A DNA stretch of 64,000 nt, taken from contig NZ_JAPMXC010000011.1 in NCBI RefSeq assembly GCF_026624755.1, forward strand, positions 1 through 64,000, given 5' to 3'. Of the stretch, positions 16,908-26,040 are shown one piece after another. The stretch comes from Robbsia betulipollinis (GTDB lineage Bacteria; Pseudomonadota; Gammaproteobacteria; Burkholderiales; Burkholderiaceae). Numbering within the stretch: the first letter of the stretch is position 1; every line of letters starts with the position of its first letter. Below the pieces are notes generated by a model. The model was not told where the DNA came from, ran no database searches, and was given only the letters and a program-made list of their open reading frames with translations. The position numbers and the translations under genes are program-made.

Positions 16908-18094
16908 GCCGGCGCCCCGGGTTCGAACGCGGCCAGCGACGAGCAGGCGCCGCACTTGCCGCAGCCGGCCTTGATGTCGCGCGATGCCAGACCGGCCGCC
17001 GCCAGCATGGCCGACAGCGGCGCATAGAGACCGCGCATGAAGGCGGGCGCGGGCGCCGGATGGTCTTCGAGCGGCGTGCCCGAGATCGGCACGAACGGCA
17101 CCACGAAGGGATAGACGCCCAGCGCGATCAGCCGCTCGCTCATCGCCAGGATCGCCTCGGTCGTGTCGCCCAGTCCGGCGAGGATATAGGTGCTGACCTG
17201 ACCGCGGCCGAACACCGCGACCGCCGCAGCGAATGCATCCATATACCGCTCGATCGGCACGCTCGCCTTGCCGGGCATGATGCGCTGGCGCACCGCCGGC
17301 GTCACCGCCTCCAGGTGCATGCCCAGCGCGTCGATGCCGGCGGCATGCATCCGCTCGAACCAGACGTCGCGATCGGGCGGCTCGCATTGTCCCTGGATCG
17401 GCAGATCCACCGCGGCCTTGACCGCGAAGGCGCTCTCGCACAGCACGCCGGCGCCGCGATCGGTGGCGTTCGGCGTGCCGGTGGTCATGACCATGTGTTT
17501 CACGCCGTCGAGCAACACCGCCGCGCGCGCCACCTCGGCGAGCTGCTCGGGCGTCTTGTGGGCGATCGTCCGCCCGGCGGCGAGCGACTGGCCGATCGCG
17601 CAGAACTGGCACGCCTTGCGCCGGCTCTCGTAGCGGATGCAGGTCTGCAGGATGGTGGTCGCCAGCACGTCGGCGCTGTGCAGCGTCGCGATCTGCGAAT
17701 ACGGCACGCCGTCGAAGGTCTGCAGCCGGTAGAAGCGCGGCTGCGCCGGAAAGGCAATCGATGCGATCGGAATGCCGTTGCGCATCAGGCGGCTGGTGCC
17801 GTCGGCTCGCGGCGTCTCGGCCACGAACGGCGATTGCCAGGCACCGGACGTATGCACCGGGATCATCACGGTACGTCCGCCCACGGTCACCGCCTTGTGG
17901 TCCGACGGGCCGGCGCCGCCGCGGCGACTCGGCGCGCCCGCGCCCGGATCCGCGAGCCGCAGTCCGAGCGACTGCAGTTCGGTGGCGAGCGCGGCATCGG
18001 CGGCGACAGCGCGGCCCGCATCGGCGTCGGGCGACGCGCCGCAGGCATGGGGCGCGGCGAGGGAATTCGCGAGAGCGGTATTCGGTTCGATCAT
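16904..18094 (-). CDS. MSMEG_0568-type radical SAM enzyme (Nit1C)
   Basis: A 396-residue radical SAM protein. The cluster-binding cysteines appear as [14 protein letters not shown], a CX9CX2C spacing and not CX3CX2C, which I take to be family-typical. Other parts include [28 protein letters not shown] and [13 protein letters not shown]. Near the C-terminus [10 protein letters not shown] offers three more cysteines, possibly an extra iron-sulfur ligand set. It corresponds to NitD of the cyanide-assimilation clusters. The reaction is not established. Its ATG overlaps the nitrilase stop by 4 bp, and its own stop overlaps the next ATG by 4 bp. Confidence 0.9.
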   Translation of the reverse strand: MIEPNTALANSLAAPHACGASPDADAGRAVAADAALATELQSLGLRLADPGAGAPSRRGGAGPSDHKAVTVGGRTVMIPVHTSGAWQSPFVAETPRADGTSRLMRNGIPIASIAFPAQPRFYRLQTFDGVPYSQIATLHSADVLATTILQTCIRYESRRKACQFCAIGQSLAAGRTIAHKTPEQLAEVARAAVLLDGVKHMVMTTGTPNATDRGAGVLCESAFAVKAAVDLPIQGQCEPPDRDVWFERMHAAGIDALGMHLEAVTPAVRQRIMPGKASVPIERYMDAFAAAVAVFGRGQVSTYILAGLGDTTEAILAMSERLIALGVYPFVVPFVPISGTPLEDHPAPAPAFMRGLYAPLSAMLAAAGLASRDIKAGCGKCGACSSLAAFEPGAPA

Positions 18095-19062
18095 GGGCAG
18101 GCTCCGGAAGGCGCGACCGGCACGGACTGCGTCGTCGCGTGCGCACGGTCGTCGATGGCCAGGCGCAGCAGTTCGGGTCGCGCGTAATGGCCGACGGAAT
18201 CCATCATCCGCTTGCGCTTGGTGACCAGTGACATATCGAGATCCGCGATCACCATGCCCTCGCCTTCGGTAAGCGGCGTGCCGAGCAGCACGCCCTCGGG
18301 CGAGACGATCGCGGTGAAACAGCCGCCGCGCAGCGGTTTCTGCAGCGCCGGGTCCGCGGTGATCGAGGCGATCTGCGGCTCGCTCAGCCAGCCCGTCGCA
18401 TTGATGACGAAGCAGCCCGATTCCAGCGCGTGGTGCCGGATCGTCACCGCCATCTGGTCGGCGAAAATCTGCCCGACCAGCGAGCCGGGAAACTGCGCGC
18501 AGTGGATTTCCTCGTGCTGCGTCATCAACGCATAACGCGCCAGGGGGTTGTAGTGCTCCCAGCAGGCGAGCGCGCCCACCCGGCCCACCGCCGTGTCGAC
18601 CACTTTCAGTCCGCTCGCGTCGCCCTGTCCCCAGATCATGCGCTCGTGATACGTGGGCGTGAGCTTGCGCCGCTTGAGCCGCAGCGCGCCATCGGCGTCG
18701 AATACCAGCTGCGTGTTGTACAGCGTGCCGTGGTCGCGCTCGTTCACGCCGAGCACCACCACGATGCCGGCGGCGCGCGCGGCATCCGCCACCGCGTCGG
18801 TGACGGGCCCCGGCACCGTCACCGCGTGCCCGTAGAGGCGCAGATGATCCGCGCCGATCGCGAAAGGCGGCTTGATGAAGGAGAAATACGGGTAATACGG
18901 AACGCAGGTTTCCGGAAAGACGACGATCTGCACGCCCTGCGCCGCAGCCGCTCGAATCGCTTCGCACACCTTGTCGATGGTCGTATCGGGGCGGTCCAGA
19001 TCGGGGGCGATCTGGACCGCCGCCGCGCGTACGATGCGCGGCGCGCTGGAGAGTGTCGTCAT
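18091..19062 (-). CDS. Nit1-type nitrilase (Sll0784/NitC family)
   Basis: A C-N hydrolase with the full nitrilase triad: Glu51 in [13 protein letters not shown], Lys133 in [18 protein letters not shown] and Cys167 in [12 protein letters not shown]. At 323 residues it matches branch-1 nitrilases, which convert nitriles to acids plus ammonia and usually form helical oligomers. The [20 protein letters not shown] segment is typical of the Nit1C subgroup. In Pseudomonas fluorescens NCIMB 11764, the Nit1C nitrilase is linked to growth on cyanide as nitrogen source. It begins 7 bp after the preceding gene. The natural substrate here is inferred only. Confidence 0.93.
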   Translation of the reverse strand: MTTLSSAPRIVRAAAVQIAPDLDRPDTTIDKVCEAIRAAAAQGVQIVVFPETCVPYYPYFSFIKPPFAIGADHLRLYGHAVTVPGPVTDAVADAARAAGIVVVLGVNERDHGTLYNTQLVFDADGALRLKRRKLTPTYHERMIWGQGDASGLKVVDTAVGRVGALACWEHYNPLARYALMTQHEEIHCAQFPGSLVGQIFADQMAVTIRHHALESGCFVINATGWLSEPQIASITADPALQKPLRGGCFTAIVSPEGVLLGTPLTEGEGMVIADLDMSLVTKRKRMMDSVGHYARPELLRLAIDDRAHATTQSVPVAPSGACP

Positions 19063-19069
19063 CGCGTCC

Positions 19070-19552
19070 TCACACCGTCCAGGTATCCAGGATGAAGGCG
19101 TTGTCGCGCCGGTGCAGCAACACGATGTCGAGCACGTCGAGCGGACTGATCGGGCGGATGCCCTCGATCAGCGAGGGTTCGCCATGGCCATAAAGCGCCT
19201 GCAGCGCGAAACGGCACGCGTAGACCTTGCCGCCTTCCTCCATGAATTTCTTGATCTGCTTGTTCACCGCGAGATGCCCCGGGAAGGCTTCGTCGCCGAG
19301 CGTCGGGAAACCGCGCTGGATGCCCAGGGTCACGCCGGGGCCGTAGAGCAGGATCGATGTCTCGAAACCCTTGCGCTGCAAACGCGTGGCCTGCAGCATG
19401 TTCACCAGGCCGATCGAACCCTCGAACGCCACCGTATGAAAGGTCACCAGCGCTTTTTCGCCGGGTTCCGCCTTCACGTCTTCAAATACCTTTTCTTCGT
19501 AATCGACAAAGAAATCACCGGCCTTGTGTGCGGGTTTGTCCACTGCGGGCAT
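19070..19552 (-). CDS. MSMEG_0572/Sll0783-type nitrogen-starvation protein (Nit1C, first gene)
   Basis: The 160-residue protein has [60 protein letters not shown] and a C-terminal [20 protein letters not shown]. It resembles a DsrE-like fold, and the family is known from Nit1C loci (NitB) and nitrogen-starved mycobacteria. Function is unknown. AGGAG precedes the ATG, and it is the first gene of the operon. The regulatory region shared with the divergent MocR-type gene lies upstream. Confidence 0.9.
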   Translation of the reverse strand: MPAVDKPAHKAGDFFVDYEEKVFEDVKAEPGEKALVTFHTVAFEGSIGLVNMLQATRLQRKGFETSILLYGPGVTLGIQRGFPTLGDEAFPGHLAVNKQIKKFMEEGGKVYACRFALQALYGHGEPSLIEGIRPISPLDVLDIVLLHRRDNAFILDTWTV

Positions 19553-19909
19553 GTCAGTCTCCTGGGGAGGGTGGAGGATCGGAACCGGAACATCGGCGGA
19601 AAATCGCCGGCGTGCCGGACCTGCTTTCCCATGCATCGCATATGCCATCAATTAATTTGTCCGCTTGAATTGAATGCAGAACGGTCCATACAATCGATGC
19701 ATCGGCGCAGCGCTTGCCGATGGCGAAAGGTGTTCGGCGGTGCGGGAAACGCTGGCTGTTTCGGGGTCCTTCGAACCCTCCGGTCAATGTCTCCATACAA
19801 GTTGCCCGGGGCGGTGCGCGGTGTCGCCGCCGGCGTGGGCCATCACGGTGCAGGCCTGCCCGGCACGGTTCGTTTGCTGCAATACGGTGCATACCTTCTG
19901 GGAGGGACG
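19553..19909. promoter_or_regulatory. Divergent control region between the nitrilase operon and the MocR-type gene
   Basis: The gap has an AT-rich core (CATCAATTAATTTG near 19648) in otherwise GC-rich DNA. A 9-bp direct repeat TCCATACAA occurs at 19685-19693 and 19792-19800, and a related AATACGGTGCATACC lies at 19881-19895. MocR regulators often bind direct repeats in the intergenic region they share with a target, so these are candidate operators. No sigma-54 consensus was found, although Nit1C loci elsewhere can be controlled by a sigma-54 activator. No gene was seen. Confidence 0.4.
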
Positions 19910-21301
19910 ATGGACCATGCTCACTGGACGCCGCGCCTGCGCAAGAACGAGCGCAAGCCCGTTTACCTCGCCATCGCCGACGCGATCGGCGACGACATCG
20001 CGCTCGGGCGCCTCTCGCATGCCCAGCGTCTGCCGCCGCAGCGGGAGCTGGCCGAGCGCCTGGGACTGAATTTCACGACGGTCGCGCGCGCGTATGTCGA
20101 AGCGCAGCGGCGCGGCCTGATCGAATCGACCGTGGGCCGGGGCAGCTTCGTCAGCGGCCAGCGGCGGCCCAGCGTACCGCGCGCGCTGGTCGCCGGACCG
20201 GTGCTCGACATGACGATGAACATGCCGCCCGAGCCCGATTCCGCGCGCGTGCACGACGCGATGCGCGCGGGCTGCATCGCGCTGGCCGGGGAAATCGCGC
20301 ACCTCACGCGCTATCAGGATTTCGGCGGCTCGGCGCGCGATTGCGAAGCGGGGCAATTGTGGCTGCGCCGCCGGGGCCTCGCGGTCGATCCCGCGCTGGT
20401 GATCGTCGTCCCCGGCGCGCAATGCGCACTGCTCGCGGCGCTCACCTCGCTGGCGCCGCCGGGCGCGTCGATCTGCTGCGAGGAACTGACCTACCCGGGC
20501 ATGCGCGCGCTGGCGAAACAACTGGGCATCCGCCTGATCGGGCTGCCGACCGACAGCGAAGGCATCGATGCGCTCGCGTTCGCCGGCGCATGCGCGCAAT
20601 ACGCGCCGAAGGCGCTGTACTGCGTGCCGACGCTGAACAACCCGACGACGCTGACCACCAGCGTCGCGCGCCGGCATGCGCTGGCCGAGGTCGCGCGGCA
20701 CTACGACGTCCCGATCATCGAGGACGACCCGTACGGCCTGCTCCAGGCCGATGCGCCGCCCCCGATCGCAGAATTTGCACCGGAACGCACTATTTACATA
20801 GCGGGCCTGTCGAAAACGCTGAGCGCGGGTCTGCGGGTGGGATACATGGTGGCGCCGTCGGCGGCGGCGCGCGCGCGGCTGGTGTCGGCGCTGCGCGCGA
20901 CGACGGTGATGGCCTCGCCGATCACCGCCGCGCTGGCCAGCCGCTGGATCGGCGACGGCACGGCCGACATCATGCTCGCAGCCATCCGCAAGGAAACCGC
21001 CGCCCGCGCGCGCATCGCGATGCGCGTGCTGCCCGCGGGCGCGGCGTGGGTGCATCGCGACGCGTTCCACGTCTGGCTGCGCCTGCCCGAGGGCTGGATC
21101 GCCACCGATTTCGCCGCGCAGATGAATGCCTGCGGCGTCGGCGTGGTCGCCAGCCCGGCGTTCGCGGTGTCCGCGCATCCGCCCGAGGCGGTACGCATCT
21201 GCCTGGGCGGCCCGTTGACGCGAGAACAGATCGGCGGCGCGCTGACGCTGGTCGCGCAGCGCGTGGCCGCGCCGCGCGACGTCGCGCCGGCGGTCATCTA
21301 A
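19910..21301 (+). CDS. MocR-type GntR/aminotransferase transcriptional regulator
   Basis: An N-terminal GntR winged helix (about 10-80: KPVYLAIADAIGDDIALGRL, QRELAERLGLNFTTVARAYV, GRGSFV) is joined to a fold-type I aminotransferase domain. PLP-binding signs are VPTLNNPTTLTT, IIEDDPYGLL and the Schiff-base lysine in IYIAGLSKTLSAGLRVGY. GGGAGGG lies just before the ATG, which sets the start. Such regulators use PLP with an amino compound as effector. Its divergent position next to the nitrilase operon suggests that it controls that operon and itself. It follows no other gene, and an SDR gene lies 145 bp downstream. Confidence 0.92.
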   Translation: MDHAHWTPRLRKNERKPVYLAIADAIGDDIALGRLSHAQRLPPQRELAERLGLNFTTVARAYVEAQRRGLIESTVGRGSFVSGQRRPSVPRALVAGPVLDMTMNMPPEPDSARVHDAMRAGCIALAGEIAHLTRYQDFGGSARDCEAGQLWLRRRGLAVDPALVIVVPGAQCALLAALTSLAPPGASICCEELTYPGMRALAKQLGIRLIGLPTDSEGIDALAFAGACAQYAPKALYCVPTLNNPTTLTTSVARRHALAEVARHYDVPIIEDDPYGLLQADAPPPIAEFAPERTIYIAGLSKTLSAGLRVGYMVAPSAAARARLVSALRATTVMASPITAALASRWIGDGTADIMLAAIRKETAARARIAMRVLPAGAAWVHRDAFHVWLRLPEGWIATDFAAQMNACGVGVVASPAFAVSAHPPEAVRICLGGPLTREQIGGALTLVAQRVAAPRDVAPAVI

Positions 21302-21446
21302 GGACGAAAGCGGGACGATATCCCGACGCGGCATGACGACCGCTGCGACCGGCCACGCGCGCTTCAGCGACACGCGGTCCGCAATTTGCGACGCAGCGGA
21401 CATGGGCGCTCACGCGCCCCATTCCCCTTCACGCAAAAGGATTTTC

Positions 21447-22307
21447 ATGACGAACCGCCCCTTTCCCCCGTTTCCCGAACAGCATCAGGACACCGTCCCG
21501 GGCCGCACGCAGCCGCTGGACCCGCAGCCCGACCACGGCGAGACCAGCTATCGCGGCTCGGGCCGGCTCGCCGGCAAGGCCGCGGTGATCACCGGCGGCG
21601 ACAGCGGCATCGGCCGCGCGGTCGCGATCGCGTTCGCACGCGAAGGCGCCGATGTCCTCATCTCGTATCTCGACGAGCACGACGATGCGCGCGACACGCA
21701 GCGCTGGATCGAGGAAGCGGGCCGCAAGGCGGTGCTGGTGCCGGGCGACATCACGGACCGTGCGCACTGCATCGCGATCGTCGACGCCGCGGTGCAGGCC
21801 TTCGGCCGCATCGACATCCTGGTGAACAACGCCGCGTTCCAGATGAGCCGCGCATCGATCGACGCGATCAGCGACGACGAATGGGACCAGACGTTCTCGA
21901 CGAATATCGGTGCGATGTTCCGCATCACCAAGGCCGCGGTGCCGCACATGCCTGCCGGCAGCGCGATCATCAACACGACCTCCGTCAACGCGGATACACC
22001 CAAGCCCACGCTGCTGGCCTATGCCGCCACCAAGGGCGCGATCCAGAACTTCACCGCGGGCCTCGCCCAGCTCCTGGCCGAAAAGGGCATCCGTGCGAAC
22101 TGCGTCGCGCCCGGCCCGGTCTGGACGCCGCTGATCACGGCGACGATGCCGGCGGACGCGGTGAAGAGCTTCGGCGCCGAAGTGCCGATGAAACGCCCCG
22201 GCCAGCCGGCCGAACTGGCGCCGCCGTACGTGATGCTGGCGTCGTCGGAGGCCAGCTACATCTCCGGCGCGACGATCGGGGTAACCGGCGGCAAACCGAT
22301 CATCTGA
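21447..22307 (+). CDS. SDR-family oxidoreductase (YghA-like)
   Basis: A 286-residue classical short-chain dehydrogenase. A 40-residue N-terminal extension (FPPFPEQHQDTVPGRTQPLD) is typical of the YghA/glucose-ribitol dehydrogenase-like group. The cofactor site is VITGGDSGIGRAVAIAFARE, with VNNAA, and the catalytic Ser-Tyr-Lys is in INTTSVNADTPKPTLLAYAA followed by TKGA. NAD(P)-dependent oxidation of an alcohol or aldehyde is expected, with substrate unknown. It is preceded by CAAAAGGATTTTC. No obvious operon partner is present. Confidence 0.92.
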   Translation: MTNRPFPPFPEQHQDTVPGRTQPLDPQPDHGETSYRGSGRLAGKAAVITGGDSGIGRAVAIAFAREGADVLISYLDEHDDARDTQRWIEEAGRKAVLVPGDITDRAHCIAIVDAAVQAFGRIDILVNNAAFQMSRASIDAISDDEWDQTFSTNIGAMFRITKAAVPHMPAGSAIINTTSVNADTPKPTLLAYAATKGAIQNFTAGLAQLLAEKGIRANCVAPGPVWTPLITATMPADAVKSFGAEVPMKRPGQPAELAPPYVMLASSEASYISGATIGVTGGKPII

Positions 22308-22411
22308 GCGAGCCCCGGGCGGGCGTCGCACCGGTGAGCGGCAGGCGTGCGACGTCCCGGGCAGCGGCAGGCGACGGCGCGCCGCGCGTCACCCTGCACG
22401 CGTCAAGTGCC

Positions 22412-22447
22412 GATCAACCCGCGGATCAATCCGCTGATCAATCCGTC
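22412..22447. repeat. Three 12-bp tandem repeats at the dehydratase stop codon
   Basis: The unit GATCAATCCGCT occurs three times in a row with one or two differences per copy (22412, 22424, 22436). The array spans the last codons and the stop of the minus-strand dehydratase-like gene. It belongs to the class of short in-frame duplications seen across the window. Confidence 0.8.
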
Positions 22448-23412
22448 AGGGCGCCCGACAGGAGCGCCCCATAGCGCGCCATGTCGACGTTGCCGCCGCT
22501 GATCACCACCCCGACGCGCTGCCCTCGCAGCGTCTCGCGCACCTGACGCGCGGCGGCGAAACCCAGACAGCCGGTGGGCTCGACGACGATCTTCATGCGC
22601 TCGCCGAAAAAACGCATCGCGTCGACCAGTTCGGCGTCGCTGACGGTCAGGATGTCGTCGACCTTCTGCCGGATGATCGGGAACGTGATCTGTCCGAGAT
22701 GCTGGGTCTGCGCGCCGTCGGCGAGCGTCTTCGGCGTGTCGATATGGACGATCGCCCCGCTGCGAAACGACTGCTGGCCATCGTTGCCGGCTTCCGGCTC
22801 GACGCCGTAGACCCGCGTGCGCGGCGACAGCGCGCGCGCGCTCAACGCCGAGCCCGCCAGCAGGCCCCCGCCGCCCAGGCACACGAACAGCGCGTCCAGC
22901 TCCCCGACTTCGTCGAACAATTCCTTGGCCGCCGTGCCCTGTCCGGCGATCACGTCGGGGTGATCGTACGGCGGGATCAGGGTCATGCCCTTGTCCTCGG
23001 CGAGTTGCCGGCCCAGCGCGTCGCGGTCCTCCCGGTAGCGGTCGTAGGTCACGATCTGCGCGCCGTAGCCGCGGGTGGCGGCGACTTTCGCGGCGGGGGC
23101 GTCATGCGGCATCAGAATGGTAGCGTCGATCCCCAGCAGCCGCGCCGACAGCGCCACCGCCTGCGCATGGTTGCCCGAGGAAAACGCGACGACGCCCGCG
23201 CGACGCTGTGCCGCGTCGAAACGCGACAGCGCGTTGAACGCGCCGCGAAACTTGAATGCGCCCATGCGCTGGAAATTCTCGCACTTGAAGAATAGCTGCG
23301 CGCCGAGCGCCGCGTCGGCGGTGGCGGACGTCAGCACCGGCGTACGGTGCGCCTGTCCTGCCAGCCGCCCGGCGGCCGCCAGGACATCGTCATAGGTGGG
23401 AATCGTGAGCAT
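22438..23412 (-). CDS. PLP-dependent threonine/serine dehydratase-like enzyme
   Basis: A 324-residue fold-type II PLP enzyme. The Schiff-base lysine is Lys54 in CENFQRMGAFKFRGAFNALS, the phosphate loop is SSGNHAQAVA and GGGGLLAG, and the PLP-ring residue region is VVISGGNVD. It lacks the C-terminal ACT domain of biosynthetic IlvA, so it is of the catabolic/serine racemase/3-hydroxyaspartate ammonia-lyase group. The GVEPEAGNDGQQSFRSG segment fits the last type, but substrate cannot be fixed from sequence. It is divergent from the helicase gene. Confidence 0.88.
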   Translation of the reverse strand: MLTIPTYDDVLAAAGRLAGQAHRTPVLTSATADAALGAQLFFKCENFQRMGAFKFRGAFNALSRFDAAQRRAGVVAFSSGNHAQAVALSARLLGIDATILMPHDAPAAKVAATRGYGAQIVTYDRYREDRDALGRQLAEDKGMTLIPPYDHPDVIAGQGTAAKELFDEVGELDALFVCLGGGGLLAGSALSARALSPRTRVYGVEPEAGNDGQQSFRSGAIVHIDTPKTLADGAQTQHLGQITFPIIRQKVDDILTVSDAELVDAMRFFGERMKIVVEPTGCLGFAAARQVRETLRGQRVGVVISGGNVDMARYGALLSGALTD

Positions 23413-23518
23413 GCGGTTACGTCCTGAAAAGAGAGAGAGAAGCATGGAGCGCGGCGATAGCGCTCATCTTTATTGGAAACGCCCGGGCCCGTCAACCCGT
23501 GCCGCCGTGCCACCGTGC

Positions 23519-23664
23519 GGCGACAAGGGCGACAAGGGCGACAAGGGCGACAAGGGCGGCAAGGGCGGCAAGAGCGACGAGGGCGAGATGCAGGACGCAG
23601 TGGTACGATCGGTGTCCGGCCGATCGCGGACCGACCGATCGCGGCCCGACCGATCGCGGACCCG
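23519..23664. repeat. Two tandem arrays upstream of the helicase gene
   Basis: The first array (23519-23572) holds GGCGACAAG four times and GGCGGCAAG twice. The second (23620-23664) has three 15-bp copies of CCGATCGCGGACCGA with few changes. Both are multiples of three although this is the leader between two divergent genes. The array ends only 24 bp before the helicase ATG, so copy-number change could alter the helicase ribosome site and promoter spacing. Confidence 0.85.
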
Positions 23665-23688
23665 GACTTCCTTCACGAAGCAGTCGTC

Positions 23689-26040
23689 ATGACGCCACCC
23701 CGCCCGCCTGCAACGCCCGGCCAGTACGTGGTCGCGGTGCGCGCACTCTGCGAGTTCACCGCCAAGCAGGGCGACCTCGACCTGCGTTTCACGCCCTCGC
23801 CGACCGCCCAGGAAGGCATCGCCGGGCACGCGCTGGTGCGCGCGCGGCGGCCGGCGTCCTACGAGGCGGAAATCGCGCTGTGCGGCGAGTTCGGCGAGCT
23901 GCGGGTACGGGGCCGTGCGGACGGCTACGATCCGGCGCGCAACCAGCTCGAGGAAATCAAGACCACCCGCGGCGATCTGGCCCGGATGCGGGAGAACCAC
24001 CGGCACCTGCACTGGGCGCAGCTGAAGATCTATGGCGCGCTGCTCTGTCGTACGCGCCAGCTGGACGCGGTGCGGCTCGCGCTGGTCTATTTCGATATCG
24101 GCAGCGGCCGGGAAACGGTGCTGACCGAGGACTGGTCGGCGGCGCAGCTCCAGGCGTTTTTCGAGATACATTGCGAGCGTTTCCTGGGCTGGGCGCGCCA
24201 GGAACTCGCGCACCGCGCCGCGCGCGACGCGGCGCTGGCCGCGCTGGCCTTCCCGCATGCGGATTTCCGCCCCGGTCAGCGCCAGCTCGCCGAAGCGGTT
24301 TACCGGGGCGCGATCGGCGGCCGGCGGGTCCTGGCGCAGGCGCCCACCGGCATCGGCAAGACCGTCGGCACGCTGTTCCCGGTGCTGAAGGCCAGCCCGG
24401 GCCAGGCGCTCGACAAGATCTTCTATCTGGCGGCGAAGACCTCCGGCCGCGCGCTCGCGCTCGAGGCGATGCGCGTCATCGATGGGAAGTCGGTACGGAT
24501 CATCGAACTCGTGGCGCGTGACAAAGCCTGCGAATACCCCGGCAGCGCCTGCCATGGCGAGGCCTGCGTGCTGGCGCGGGGATTCTACGACCGGCTGCCC
24601 GCCGCGCGCGACGCCGCGCTGCGCGCCGGCGTGCTCGACCAGCGCACGCTGCGCGAGACCGCGCTCGCGCACGACGTCTGCCCTTACTACTTGGGGCAGG
24701 AAATGGTGCGCTGGAGCGATGTCATCGCCGGCGACTACAACTACTATTTCGATCTGAACGCGATGCTGCATGGGCTCGCGCAAGGCAATCAATGGCGGGT
24801 CGCGGTACTGGTCGACGAAGCGCACAATCTGCTGGAGCGGGCGCGCGGCATGTACAGCGCGACGCTCGACCCGGTCGCGCTGAAGCTGTTGCGCCGCATC
24901 GCCCCCGAGCCCCTGAAAAAAGTGCTCGGCCGCGTGTCGCGCGCCTGGAACGCGCTGGCGGCAGAGACCGGGGGCACCCCGGAAAGCACCCTGGACGCCC
25001 CCTCCGCCGGTACGTTGTTCCCCGCGGCGAACGCCCGTCTGCTGCCGTCGCTCCAGGAAGCCAGCGCCGCCATCGCCGATTACTGCACCGAGCATCCCGT
25101 CGGCGTCGATCCCGACCTGCTGCGCTTCCACTTCGACGCCCTGCATTTCCTGCGGATCGCCGAACTGTTCGACAAACGCTATTTCTCCGACAGCCTGACC
25201 CCGGCGGCGCCCCGCGCAGGCGGCAAACCGTCCGCGCCGGTGCTGACGCTGCGCAATATCGTACCGGCGCCGCTGCTCGCGCCGCGCTTTGCCACTGCGC
25301 ACAGCACCACGCTGTTCTCGGCGACGCTCACACCCTGGGCGTTCTACGCCGATACGCTGGGTCTGCCGGCGGACAGCGTGTGGATCGACGTCGCCTCGCC
25401 GTTTCGTCCCGAGCAGTTGTCGGTCCGCGTGGTCGAGACGATCTCGACCCGCTGGCAGGATCGCGACCGCTCGCTGCAACCGCTGGTGGACGTGATCGGC
25501 CGGCAGTACCGCGCGCGCCCGGGCAACTATCTGAGCTTCTTCAGCAGCTACGATTATCTGCAACGGGCGATCGCGCTGTTTCGCGCGTCTTACCCGGACA
25601 TCCCCGTGCGCGAACAAGCGCCGCGCATGAGCGAGGCGGATCAGGCCGCTTTCCTGGCGGATTTCACCCATGAAAGCCGCGCGATCGGCTTCGCGGTACT
25701 GGGCGGCGCCTTCGCGGAAGGCATCGATCTGCCGGGCCATCGCCTGATCGGCGCCTTCATCGCCACGCTCGGCCTGCCGCAGTGGAGCCCGTTCAACGAA
25801 GAGATCCGCCTGCGCATGGCGGATCTCTTCGGCGCGGCGCACGGCTATGACTACGCCTACCTGTATCCGGGCATTCGCAAGGTCGTGCAGGCCGCCGGCC
25901 GCGTCATCCGCGCGCCCACCGACGAAGGCGTCGTGTATCTGCTCGACGACCGCTTCGCGCGCGCCGAAGTCCGCAAACTGCTGCCGGACTGGTGGCAGGT
26001 CGAGCGCGTCGCGCGGCGGGGGCGAGGGTCACCCGGCTGA
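23689..26040 (+). CDS. Nuclease-helicase fusion: PD-(D/E)XK domain plus XPD/DinG-type helicase
   Basis: The 783-residue protein begins with a Cas4/AddB-like nuclease fold. Asp78, Glu89 and Lys91 (RGRADGYD, LEEIKTTRG) form a D-E-x-K site. A superfamily-2 XPD-like helicase follows: Walker A APTGIGKT at 218-225, a cysteine set ACEYPGSACHGEAC and DVCPYYLG (about 280-334) that could bind a 4Fe-4S cluster, DEAH in LVDEAHNLLERA (about 376), and motifs LFSATLTPW, VIRAPTDEG. It probably unwinds and cuts branched or flapped DNA in repair. Its 3' end overlaps acuI by 12 bp, convergent. The start at MTPPRPP is the first ATG after the tandem repeats. Confidence 0.88.
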   Translation: MTPPRPPATPGQYVVAVRALCEFTAKQGDLDLRFTPSPTAQEGIAGHALVRARRPASYEAEIALCGEFGELRVRGRADGYDPARNQLEEIKTTRGDLARMRENHRHLHWAQLKIYGALLCRTRQLDAVRLALVYFDIGSGRETVLTEDWSAAQLQAFFEIHCERFLGWARQELAHRAARDAALAALAFPHADFRPGQRQLAEAVYRGAIGGRRVLAQAPTGIGKTVGTLFPVLKASPGQALDKIFYLAAKTSGRALALEAMRVIDGKSVRIIELVARDKACEYPGSACHGEACVLARGFYDRLPAARDAALRAGVLDQRTLRETALAHDVCPYYLGQEMVRWSDVIAGDYNYYFDLNAMLHGLAQGNQWRVAVLVDEAHNLLERARGMYSATLDPVALKLLRRIAPEPLKKVLGRVSRAWNALAAETGGTPESTLDAPSAGTLFPAANARLLPSLQEASAAIADYCTEHPVGVDPDLLRFHFDALHFLRIAELFDKRYFSDSLTPAAPRAGGKPSAPVLTLRNIVPAPLLAPRFATAHSTTLFSATLTPWAFYADTLGLPADSVWIDVASPFRPEQLSVRVVETISTRWQDRDRSLQPLVDVIGRQYRARPGNYLSFFSSYDYLQRAIALFRASYPDIPVREQAPRMSEADQAAFLADFTHESRAIGFAVLGGAFAEGIDLPGHRLIGAFIATLGLPQWSPFNEEIRLRMADLFGAAHGYDYAYLYPGIRKVVQAAGRVIRAPTDEGVVYLLDDRFARAEVRKLLPDWWQVERVARRGRGSPG

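Noticed and set aside
19861-19878. Sigma-54 promoter for the nitrilase region
   Set aside because: CGGCACG and TTTGC are present, but the GG and GC elements are 12 bp apart and not 10, and it points toward the MocR-type gene.
23470-25842. Long minus-strand frame of 790 codons opposite the helicase gene
   Set aside because: It mirrors the helicase frame in GC-rich DNA and has no recognisable protein features, while the plus strand carries clear helicase and nuclease motifs.
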